Below, piece after piece: positions 1 through 5,935 of a stretch of DNA of 6,886 nt. Source of the DNA: an uncultured bacterium. Lineage in GTDB: Bacteria; Gemmatimonadota; Gemmatimonadetes; Palauibacterales; KS3-K002. The position numbers and the translations under genes were made by a program. The notes beneath the pieces were generated by a model. The model ran no database searches. It had not been told where the DNA came from and was given only the letters and a program-made list of their open reading frames with translations. Every line of letters starts with the position of its first letter. Positions within the stretch are counted from its first letter, which is position 1. Where the stretch lies: NCBI GenBank assembly GCA_947581845.1, contig CANPVY010000307.1, positions 1 to 6,886 of the forward strand. The letters are read 5' to 3'.

Positions 1-785
1 TCGGTCAGGTACTCGCCGGTGATGAGCGGCTGCGCTTCGACGACGTAGAGCGGGTGATAGACCTTGCCCGCCACGCTTCGTGTCTCGGTGCCCCAATTGA
101 GCGCGATCTGGTCGGGTATCCGGGCTTCGACCTGGGCCAGATCCAGGTAGCGCTCCACCGTCTCGACCTGCGGCCCCTCCACCAAGAGCACGCCAGGCTC
201 GCCAGACTCGAGGAGGATGCGGGTGAGCGGCCGCGGCTTGCCCTCCGCGGGCTGATCGGGCTCTGCTTCTGCGGTGTCCGGCCGCTGGAACAGTTCCTCC
301 AGGCTCGGCTCACTCGCCGCCCGTGCCTCTGCAGGCAGCTCCTCGGGCCCCAGCGTCGCCACAATCATGCTGTCGAGGATGGGCAACCGCTCCAGGAAAT
401 CCTGGCCATCGGTCAGGATCTTGAACTCGAGGAACGCCGTCTGCTCGATGATCGATTTGGCACGGCCGACGTCCTGGATGCCCGCGAGCTCGACGATAAT
501 ACGGTCCACACCGACTCGCTGAATGGTCGGCTCGCGGACGCCGAACTGGTCGACACGGTTGCCGATGATCTCGCGCCCCCGGTCGGCGGCGTCGCGGCGC
601 GCCTCCGCACTCATCGCCCCATCGGGGTCGGAGACCTGCAGAACCAGGTGCGTGCCGCCCTGAAGATCGAGACCCAACTTAAGCGAGCGCTCCTCGCCTT
701 TCAGCAGCGGTCCCAGCAGCGCCCACAGACAGACGAGCGACACGCCCGCGATGACGGTCAGCCGTCCACGTAGTCCGGAGAACAT
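1..785 (-). CDS. secD: Protein translocase subunit SecD, N-terminal part (cut by window edge)
   Basis: SecD works with SecF in the inner membrane. It uses the proton motive force to help pull secreted proteins through the SecYEG channel. The frame starts with ATG at 785-783 and stays open for 261 codons to the left edge. Residues 8-25 form the first membrane segment, followed by the SecD signature GLDLQGG at 38-44. The periplasmic region contains NRVDQFGVREPTIQRVG (76-92) and RIIVELAG (95-102), both typical of the family. Residues about 147-186 are an acidic, proline-rich linker, and the fragment ends in ITGEYLT (255-261). An AAGGA ribosome site lies 4 bases before the ATG and a promoter lies about 27 bases before it. 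The remaining periplasmic part and the five C-terminal membrane segments lie outside the window. The usual upstream partner yajC is not next to it. The product assignment is secure. Confidence 0.95.
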   Translation of the reverse strand, partial: MFSGLRGRLTVIAGVSLVCLWALLGPLLKGEERSLKLGLDLQGGTHLVLQVSDPDGAMSAEARRDAADRGREIIGNRVDQFGVREPTIQRVGVDRIIVELAGIQDVGRAKSIIEQTAFLEFKILTDGQDFLERLPILDSMIVATLGPEELPAEARAASEPSLEELFQRPDTAEAEPDQPAEGKPRPLTRILLESGEPGVLLVEGPQVETVERYLDLAQVEARIPDQIALNWGTETRSVAGKVYHPLYVVEAQPLITGEYLT

Positions 786-789
786 CCTG

Positions 790-794
790 TCCTT
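790..794 (-). promoter_or_regulatory. Ribosome binding site of secD
   Basis: Read on the minus strand, AAGGA is followed by CAGG and then the ATG at 785. The spacing is short (4 bases), but the match to the Shine-Dalgarno sequence is good and it fixes the start of secD. Confidence 0.7.
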
Positions 795-811
795 ACGATC
801 CCCCCTCGCGC

Positions 812-839
812 GTCATAGCCCGCCCGCGGCCAGCGTCAA
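812..839 (-). promoter_or_regulatory. Probable sigma-70 type promoter of secD
   Basis: On the minus strand the -35 box TTGACG (839-834) is separated by 16 bases from the -10 box TATGAC (817-812), with 5/6 and 4/6 matches to consensus. Transcription would start near 805, giving a leader of about 20 bases before the secD ATG. The same TTGACG box and 16-base spacing recur at the tRNA promoter in this window, which strengthens both calls. Confidence 0.6.
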
Positions 840-911
840 CGCGCGGCAGACGCCCGCGCAAACCCCTGCGCGCCCCACCGGCATGCGGCTAGAGTCAAGT
901 CGACATAGTCC

Positions 912-927
912 AAAAACCACAACGTGG
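912..927 (-). terminator. Weak candidate terminator (short stem plus T5)
   Basis: On the minus strand a 4-base-pair stem, CCAC (927-924) with GTGG (920-917) around a 3-base loop, runs directly into TTTTT (916-912). The stem is short for an intrinsic terminator, but the T-run position is right. It lies downstream of the zinc-ribbon gene and before the secD promoter, where a terminator would be expected. Confidence 0.3.
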
Positions 928-949
928 AGGCGCTCGCTGACCTTGTCAA

Positions 950-968
950 TCCTGCCTGAGCGGCAGGA
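950..968 (-). terminator. Perfect 7-bp hairpin downstream of the zinc-ribbon gene
   Basis: TCCTGCC at 950-956 and GGCAGGA at 962-968 are perfect inverted repeats around a 5-base loop. The hairpin sits 22 bases after the TAG of the minus-strand gene ending at 991. It has no T-run behind it, so it may be a factor-assisted terminator, an RNA 3'-end stabiliser, or half of a two-hairpin terminator together with the structure at 912-927. Confidence 0.35.
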
Positions 969-990
969 GCGATCTCCTCCCGGCTGGGCT

Positions 991-1344
991 CTACCAGACG
1001 AGCTGCTGGTCGCAGATCGGGCAGCGGCCGATCCCGAAGCGGATCTCGGCGTCACACCGGCGGCAGCGGGAGACCCCGTCTTCCTGGGGACGCCAGGCCC
1101 TGGGTACCCCAGCGGAGAGGGCGGCGTAAAGGAATCCGGCAGCGAGGAGGAGGCCCAGCAGGAACAGCCCCGTGAATCGGACTACCCAGTGGGGCGCGCC
1201 AACGCCCAGCGCCGACTCCACGGCCATGGGATTCATAGCCAGCTCAGCCTGGAAACGGCGCATGTTCGCCATAAGAGGCACCATCATGAGGAACCCGAGG
1301 GCGGCGAGCAGGCTGTAGAGAACCCGACGAACGGTCAGCGACAT
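991..1344 (-). CDS. Unrecognised small membrane protein with C-terminal zinc ribbon
   Basis: I do not recognise the family. The 117-residue product starts MSLTVRRVLY and has two predicted membrane helices, about residues 10-27 and 56-77, joined by a loop of about 28 residues. After the second helix comes a soluble tail with two cysteine knuckles, CRRC (94-97) and CPIC (108-111), 10 residues apart, which is the spacing of a zinc-ribbon fold. Both termini are probably cytoplasmic, because RR at 6-7 precedes helix 1 and the tail carries cysteines. The ATG at 1344-1342 is supported by AGGA at 1356-1353 with an 8-base spacer. It begins 26 bases after the tRNA gene on the same strand, so it probably shares the tRNA promoter. 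The antisense frame lacks any such features. It is real with good confidence, but the function is unknown. A role as a membrane-anchored adaptor is speculation. Confidence 0.75.
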   Translation of the reverse strand: MSLTVRRVLYSLLAALGFLMMVPLMANMRRFQAELAMNPMAVESALGVGAPHWVVRFTGLFLLGLLLAAGFLYAALSAGVPRAWRPQEDGVSRCRRCDAEIRFGIGRCPICDQQLVW

Positions 1345-1370
1345 GGCTGATATCCTGGCGTTTGAGCGAG

Positions 1371-1443
1371 TGGGCCCGGCAGGACTCGAACCTGCGACCT
1401 ACCGATTATGAGTCGGCTGCTCTGCCAACTGAGCTACGGGCCC
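1371..1443 (-). tRNA. tRNA with anticodon CAU, most likely elongator tRNA-Met
   Basis: Read on the minus strand, the 73-base gene folds as a full cloverleaf. The 7-base-pair acceptor stem is GGGCCCG with CGGGCCC, the D arm is GCTC/GAGC, the anticodon stem is GCCGA/TCGGT around the loop CTCATAA, and the T arm is GCAGG/CCTGC around TTCGAGT. The anticodon CAT occupies 1410-1408 and the discriminator base is A (1371). CCA is not encoded, since CTC follows, so it must be added by the CCA-adding enzyme. The first acceptor pair is a normal G-C, which argues against initiator tRNA. A CAU anticodon is also used by the lysidine-modified tRNA-Ile2, so that identity is not excluded. The gene has its own promoter upstream and a protein gene 26 bases downstream. 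Confidence 0.95.
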
Positions 1444-1454
1444 GTGCACTCTTG

Positions 1455-1482
1455 ACTTTACCCGCTGCGCAGACGACGTCAA
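1455..1482 (-). promoter_or_regulatory. Promoter of the tRNA gene (and probably the zinc-ribbon gene)
   Basis: On the minus strand TTGACG (1482-1477) and TAAAGT (1460-1455) are 16 bases apart, a 5/6 and 4/6 match to the sigma-70 consensus boxes. The mature tRNA starts 11 bases after the -10 box, leaving only a few bases of 5' leader. The spacing and -35 box match those at the secD promoter. Confidence 0.65.
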
Positions 1483-1493
1483 CCCTCGCCGGC

Positions 1494-1522
1494 TTGACAG
1501 TCCCTTCGGGCAAGCGAAGTTA
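1494..1522 (+). promoter_or_regulatory. Possible promoter of trkA, degenerate -10 box
   Basis: A perfect -35 box TTGACA occurs at 1494-1499, pointing toward trkA. At 16-18 bases distance there is only GAAGTTAC, which matches TATAAT poorly. It lies 11 bases from the -35 box of the divergent tRNA promoter. If real, its weak -10 box suggests dependence on an activator or an alternative sigma factor. Confidence 0.3.
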
Positions 1523-1570
1523 CCAGGGGCGCAGCGGCGGCCGTGCTTGAGCGCCACCCCGGTTCTCGGC

Positions 1571-1576
1571 AAAGGA
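1571..1576 (+). promoter_or_regulatory. Ribosome binding site of trkA
   Basis: AAAGGA stands 6 bases before the ATG at 1583. This decides the start over the upstream TTG at 1547, which would add 12 residues with no family counterpart before the Rossmann strand. Confidence 0.75.
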
Positions 1577-1582
1577 AGTCCC

Positions 1583-2926
1583 ATGCGCATACTCATCGTC
1601 GGCGCCGGCGCCGTCGGATTCCAGCTGGCTGAGCACCTCTCCGAAGAGGGCCACGACATCGTTCTGGTGGACAAGGACGCCGAGCGGCTGGCCCACGCTC
1701 AAGACCAGCTGGACATCATGACGATCGCCGGCAACGGTGCCAGCTTGAGCGTGTTGGAGGAGGCCGGCATCGCGGAGACGGATCTGCTCGCCGCGGTCAC
1801 CAGCGTAGACGAGGTCAACCTCATCGCCTGCATGTCGGCAATGCAGTACGACATCAAGGTGAAGGTCGCCCGCATCTCGAACCCCGAGTACTTCACCGAG
1901 CCCTTCCGGCTGAGGAACGCACAGCGCGGGGTCGACGTCATGATCAACCCCGAGATGGAGTGTGCTCGCGAAGCGTTCCAGCTTTTGCAGTCCCAGCCCG
2001 CGACGGAACTCGCCTTCTTCGCCGGCGGCCGCGTGCAGCTGCTCGGCCTGCGCGTGCCGGCCGAGGCGCCCGTGGTGGGACGTTCTCTGGCCGAGGTCGC
2101 CGGGATGGTACCGGATCGACGGTTCCTGACGGCTGCCATCTCACGCAACGATGAGACGATCATCCCGAGGGGCGACGACCGCTTCCAGGCTGATGATCAG
2201 GTCTACATCATCGGTGAGTCCAGACAGATGCCGCGCGTCCTGGAAATGGCCGGCTATCCGGAATTCAGGCTGCGGCGCGTGATGATCGCGGGCGGTGGCC
2301 GCACCGCGGTGTACCTCGCCCAGATCCTCGAAGATCACGGCATCGACTGCACGATCATCGAAGCGGACCGGGCACGCTGCGTACAGCTCGCCGAACAACT
2401 GAAGAAGACGCTCATCCTGCACGGAAACGCCACCGACATGGAGCTGCTGGAGATGGAAGGCGTCGAGGGGATCGACGGCTTCGTCGTGCTCACTGGCAGC
2501 GACGACACCAACATGCTGGCCAGCCTGCTGGGCAAGAGCCAGGGTGTCCGCAAGGTGGTGGCCCTGATCAACACGATCGAGTATATCCCGCTCGTGATGC
2601 GGGTCGGCATCGATGCCGCCATCTCGCCCAGGCTCTCCGCGGTCAACACGATCCTCAGGTACGTACGACGCGGCAGTGTTCTCGCCGTCGCCGCGCTGCG
2701 CGGGATCGATGCCGAGGTGATCGAGTTCAGCGTCCAGCCCGGCTGCCGCATCGCCGGCCGCACGATCGCTGAGATCGACTTCCCCAAGAACAGTCTGGTC
2801 GGCGCCGTGATCCGGGGAGGCGAGGTCATCGTACCCGCCGGCAAACTCGCCCTCGCACACGGTGATAAGGTCGCCGTCCTGGCTCTGCCGGATGCCGTGA
2901 GCGAAGTCGAGAAACTGTTCCAGTGA
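1583..2926 (+). CDS. trkA: Trk system potassium uptake protein TrkA (NAD-binding gating subunit)
   Basis: TrkA is the cytosolic ring-forming subunit that binds NAD(H) or other nucleotides and gates the TrkH potassium channel. The 447-residue product is close to the usual 450-460 and shows the duplicated RCK layout. The first RCK_N has MRILIVGAGAVG at the N-terminus (glycines 7, 9, 12), acidic D30 at the end of strand 2 and GNG at 50-52, followed by a first RCK_C at about 140-222. The second RCK_N has MIAGGGRTA (234-242), E260 and GNATD (281-285), followed by a second RCK_C at about 365-447. Both nucleotide pockets look intact. The start at 1583 is set by AAAGGA and by the Rossmann strand beginning at residue 2. 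trkH begins 10 bases after the stop, so the two form an operon and are probably translationally coupled. The product is clear. Confidence 0.96.
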   Translation: MRILIVGAGAVGFQLAEHLSEEGHDIVLVDKDAERLAHAQDQLDIMTIAGNGASLSVLEEAGIAETDLLAAVTSVDEVNLIACMSAMQYDIKVKVARISNPEYFTEPFRLRNAQRGVDVMINPEMECAREAFQLLQSQPATELAFFAGGRVQLLGLRVPAEAPVVGRSLAEVAGMVPDRRFLTAAISRNDETIIPRGDDRFQADDQVYIIGESRQMPRVLEMAGYPEFRLRRVMIAGGGRTAVYLAQILEDHGIDCTIIEADRARCVQLAEQLKKTLILHGNATDMELLEMEGVEGIDGFVVLTGSDDTNMLASLLGKSQGVRKVVALINTIEYIPLVMRVGIDAAISPRLSAVNTILRYVRRGSVLAVAALRGIDAEVIEFSVQPGCRIAGRTIAEIDFPKNSLVGAVIRGGEVIVPAGKLALAHGDKVAVLALPDAVSEVEKLFQ

Positions 2927-2936
2927 CACGGCCGCC

Positions 2937-4385
2937 GTGGTAATCTCGCGCAGCGCTCCACTCCACATCGTCAGCCTGATCGTCGCCGCTGTCGGGGTCG
3001 CCATGGGCATCTCCGGTGCCGTCGGCCTGCTGTACGGCGGGGCGGATGCGGTCCCACTCTTCATCTCCGCGGCGATCGCCATCGTGATGGGGCTCGCGGT
3101 CAACCGGCTCACCGCGCGCCCTGGGGAGCTCACCATCCGGGAGAGCTACCTGACCGTCACGCTGGCCTGGCTGGGCGCGGCCCTCTTCGGCGCGCTCCCC
3201 TACTGGCTGGCCGGCATCGCCACGCCGCTGGACGCGTTCTTCGAGTCGATCTCCGGCTTCACCACGACGGGCGCCTCGATCTTCAACAATCCCGAGGCCC
3301 TGCCGCGCGGGATTCTCTTCTGGCGCGATCTCAGCCAGTGGCTCGGCGGCATGGGCATCATCGTCTTGGTGGTCGCTGTCCTCCCCTTCCTCGGTGTTGG
3401 CGGCATGCAGCTGTTCCGCGCCGAGGTGCCCGGGCCGACGCCGGACCGACTGCAGCCGCGCATCAGTCAGACGGCAAAGATCCTTTGGACCGTCTACGTC
3501 GGGCTCACCGCCGCGCAGACCATGCTCTATCTACTCGGCGGTCTGAGCCTCTTCGATGCCGTGACCCACGCGTTCGGGTGCATGCCGACCGGCGGATTCT
3601 CACCGCGAACGGCGTCGATCGGCCACTTCCAGTCCGCCTATGTCCAGTACGTCACCATCGTCTTCATGTATCTGGCGGGTGTGAACTTCGCGCTCCACTA
3701 TCGTGTTCTGAAGGGAAGGCTCGGGTCACCCCTGAGAGATGAGGAGTGGCGTTTCTATACGGCCGTGCTGGGCGTAGCCCTGGTCATCGTTTCTGTCGCC
3801 AACCTCGTCGCCGGCACCTATACGGACCTCGAGGCTACGTTCCGGGCCTCCGCCTTTCAGGTCGTGTCCATCGGTACGACAACCGGATTCGCTACGGCCG
3901 ACTACGTGACCTGGCCGGTCGTCACCCAGTTCATTCTGGTCTCGCTGATGTTCGTGGGCGGGATGGCAGGCTCGACCGGCGGGGGGATGAAAACGCTGCG
4001 TCTGTGGGCGGCGCTGAAGCAGGGGGCTGTCGAGCTGCGCAAGCACTTGCATCCTCGGGCCGTGATGCTGACTCGCGTGGGCGGGAGGGTGGTGCACGAC
4101 GACGTTATGCTCAATATCCTCGCCTTCATGCTCCTCTTCGTCGCTTCCTTCATCCTCGGTGTCCTACTGCTGGCCGCACTGGGCATCGACTTGGTCACGG
4201 CGGCCGGGGCTTCTGCCGCAGCGATCGGTAACATCGGCCCAGGATTGGGAGGCGTTGGGCCGACCGGGCACTACGCCTGGTTGCCAGGCGCGGCCAAGCT
4301 GATCCTCACCGCCCTGATGCTGCTCGGACGCCTGGAGATCTACACGGTGCTGGTCCTCCTGCACCCGGAGTTCTGGCGCCGCTGA
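2937..4385 (+). CDS. trkH: Trk system potassium uptake protein TrkH (channel subunit)
   Basis: TrkH is the inner-membrane potassium-conducting subunit, with four repeated helix-pore loop-helix units. All four filter segments are present in the 482-residue product: TTTGA (109-113), TGGF (218-221), TTTGF (314-318) and NIGPG (432-436). The intramembrane gating loop GGMAGSTGGG lies at 341-350, and the conserved arginine of the last helix is in GRLEIYT (464-470). Length and the C-terminal LHPEFWRR fit the TrkH branch rather than KtrB. The start is GTG at 2937, the only start codon between the upstream in-frame stop and the first membrane helix. No clear Shine-Dalgarno precedes it, so translation probably depends on ribosomes finishing trkA 10 bases upstream. 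The gene ends with tandem stops TGA TAG. It pairs with TrkA next door. Confidence 0.95.
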   Translation: MVISRSAPLHIVSLIVAAVGVAMGISGAVGLLYGGADAVPLFISAAIAIVMGLAVNRLTARPGELTIRESYLTVTLAWLGAALFGALPYWLAGIATPLDAFFESISGFTTTGASIFNNPEALPRGILFWRDLSQWLGGMGIIVLVVAVLPFLGVGGMQLFRAEVPGPTPDRLQPRISQTAKILWTVYVGLTAAQTMLYLLGGLSLFDAVTHAFGCMPTGGFSPRTASIGHFQSAYVQYVTIVFMYLAGVNFALHYRVLKGRLGSPLRDEEWRFYTAVLGVALVIVSVANLVAGTYTDLEATFRASAFQVVSIGTTTGFATADYVTWPVVTQFILVSLMFVGGMAGSTGGGMKTLRLWAALKQGAVELRKHLHPRAVMLTRVGGRVVHDDVMLNILAFMLLFVASFILGVLLLAALGIDLVTAAGASAAAIGNIGPGLGGVGPTGHYAWLPGAAKLILTALMLLGRLEIYTVLVLLHPEFWRR

Positions 4386-4392
4386 TAGCTAC

Positions 4393-4459
4393 CTTGGCAC
4401 GCCGACTAGACTCGCGACCGCAGAGTTCCGCCGGGCTGCCCACGCGCTTGCACGCCGAC
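4393..4459 (+). repeat. Two near-identical direct repeats between trkH and ktrB
   Basis: CTTGGCACGCCGAC (4393-4406) and CTTGCACGCCGAC (4447-4459) differ by a single inserted G. Their right ends are 53 bases apart, close to five helical turns. The pair lies in the only substantial gap within the potassium cluster, upstream of ktrB. It could be a pair of binding sites for a regulator, or chance in GC-rich DNA. No convincing sigma-70 promoter was found in this gap. Confidence 0.4.
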
Positions 4460-4547
4460 ACGTCAGAAAGCAACGTAGTGAGCAGTCAGCCGTCGCGCTG
4501 CCTTATGAGTCGGATGAAAGCCACATGCTTCTGAGCTCGAGGCACCG

Positions 4548-4553
4548 GGAGGG
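4548..4553 (+). promoter_or_regulatory. Strong Shine-Dalgarno that favours an internal GTG start for ktrB
   Basis: GGAGGG lies 7 bases before GTG at 4561 and 4 bases before GTG at 4558. It falls inside the longer reading frame that begins with ATG at 4525, which itself has only a weak GAAAG close upstream. Confidence 0.55.
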
Positions 4554-4560
4554 CCGTGTG

Positions 4561-5931
4561 GTGGGTTATGGGACGGTCAGTCTCGCCGAGATACCTCCCA
4601 CTCGCCTATTCCTGCTCTCCTTCGGCCTCTTGATCCTCGTGGGAACACTGGGTCTGCTGTTCCTGCCCGGCCTATACGAAGGTGCAGGGCTCGGGTTCGT
4701 GGACGCGCTCTTCACGGCGACCAGCGCCGTCTGCGTGACCGGCTTGATCGTCGTTGACACGGCCACGTACTTCACCCCATTCGGACAGGCCTGGATCGCA
4801 CTGCTCATCCAGCTCGGTGGACTCGGGATACTGACCTTCACGACGCTCCTGATCGTGGTCCTGGGTCGCCGCACGACCCTGGGGATGGAGGAGGCGGCGG
4901 GAGGGCAGGCCCACGTGCTGCGTCACCTGGACGGCAAGTCGCTGGTGAAAGCTGTCGTGATCTCGACGTTCTTGCTGGAGGCTCTGGGCGCCGTTGCCCT
5001 CTGGCTGATCTGGAGCAACAGGTTCGGTGCTGCCGGTGCGCTCTGGCCCGCCATCTTCCACGCCATATCCGCGTTCTGTAACGCCGGTTTCTCGGTCTTC
5101 TCAGACTCGCTCCTCGGCTTTCAGCGCGCGCCGGCGACGCTGCTGCTGATCTCGAGCCTGATTGTCGTGGGCGGAATCGGCTTCATCGTTTTGACCGATC
5201 TGCGAGCGCGTTACCTGTCGCGCGCGACCCAGAGGCTGGGAACGCATACCCAGCTCGTGCTCATCTCCACCGCCATCTTCCTGGCGGCCGGCATGCTGCT
5301 CTTTCTGGTCTTCGAGTCGGATGACCAGCTGCGAGATCTGAGCTGGCCAAGCCGGGTAGTGAACGCGCTGTTCATGTCCGTCACACCAAGGACGGCCGGC
5401 TTCAACACCGTCGACTACGACGCGAGCACGAACCCGACGCTCTTTCTCACGCTCATGCTCATGATCGTGGGCGGCTCGCCCGGCTCCACGGCGGGCGGCC
5501 TCAAGACTACAACGGCAGCGCTGCTGGGCCTGGCGCTCTGGGGGCGCCTGCGCGGACGCCGATTGGTCAGCGTCGGAGGGCGCACGGTCCCGGAGGAGAC
5601 CGTTCAGCGAGCGAGTGGTCTGGCAGCTGGAGGACTGGCTTTTCTGGCACTGGCGGTCTTTCTCCTCGCGATGACCGAGCTTCCCGCTGCCGAGACGGCC
5701 GACCGGACCCAGTTCCTGCGCCTGGTCTTCGAGGCCCATAGCGCCTTCGGAACTGTAGGTCTCTCAATGGGCGTCACGCCCGCGCTATCGACGGTCGGCC
5801 GGCTGATCGTCACATGTGTCATGTTCGTGGGTCGAGTAGGTCCTCTTTCCATAGCTTCGGCCATGGCGTTCGCGGAGGCACGGACCAAGGTCAAGTATCG
5901 TTTCCCATACGAGGATGTCGTGATCGGCTGA
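4561..5931 (+). CDS. ktrB: Ktr system potassium uptake protein KtrB (channel subunit)
   Basis: KtrB is the dimeric membrane subunit of the Ktr potassium transporter, sodium-dependent in several studied members, and is gated by a KtrA ring. Numbered from the GTG at 4561 (456 residues), the four filter segments are CVTGL (58-62), CNAGF (173-177), RTAGF (277-281) and GTVGL (397-401). Each keeps its filter glycine. The intramembrane gating loop GGSPGSTAGG is at 304-313 and is followed by LKTTT. The C-terminal FVGRVGPLS segment is typical of KtrB and differs from the TrkH ending. I chose the GTG start because GGAGGG precedes it at 7 bases. ATG at 4525 would add 12 residues and cannot be excluded. 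ktrA begins 4 bases after the stop, so they are one operon. The paralogous trkH upstream is distinct in sequence, so this is not a recent duplication. Confidence 0.93.
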   Translation: MGYGTVSLAEIPPTRLFLLSFGLLILVGTLGLLFLPGLYEGAGLGFVDALFTATSAVCVTGLIVVDTATYFTPFGQAWIALLIQLGGLGILTFTTLLIVVLGRRTTLGMEEAAGGQAHVLRHLDGKSLVKAVVISTFLLEALGAVALWLIWSNRFGAAGALWPAIFHAISAFCNAGFSVFSDSLLGFQRAPATLLLISSLIVVGGIGFIVLTDLRARYLSRATQRLGTHTQLVLISTAIFLAAGMLLFLVFESDDQLRDLSWPSRVVNALFMSVTPRTAGFNTVDYDASTNPTLFLTLMLMIVGGSPGSTAGGLKTTTAALLGLALWGRLRGRRLVSVGGRTVPEETVQRASGLAAGGLAFLALAVFLLAMTELPAAETADRTQFLRLVFEAHSAFGTVGLSMGVTPALSTVGRLIVTCVMFVGRVGPLSIASAMAFAEARTKVKYRFPYEDVVIG

Positions 5932-5935
5932 ACGG

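Noticed and set aside
54..773. Long plus-strand frame of 239 codons
   Set aside because: It is the shadow of secD on the other strand. The minus-strand frame has the GLDLQGG signature, a ribosome site and a promoter.
751..1350. Plus-strand frame of 199 codons
   Set aside because: It is low-complexity and antisense to the zinc-ribbon gene and the secD leader, with no domain-like pattern.
1362..1550. Plus-strand frame across the tRNA, translating as ...DSNLRPTDYESAALPTELR...
   Set aside because: This is the well-known false protein made by translating the antisense strand of a CAU tRNA gene. The cloverleaf explains the sequence.
1399..1674. Minus-strand frame ending in GPVAQLAEQPTHNR
   Set aside because: The ending is the other common false translation of a tRNA gene, and the rest lies antisense to the start of trkA.
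2141..3136. Minus-strand frame of 331 codons
   Set aside because: It is antisense to trkA and the start of trkH, and is long only because GC-rich DNA has few stop codons.
4386..4524. Cyclic di-AMP riboswitch upstream of ktrB
   Set aside because: Such riboswitches often control ktr genes in Firmicutes, but I see no recognisable paired-arm layout or conserved core here, nor a terminator hairpin before the start.
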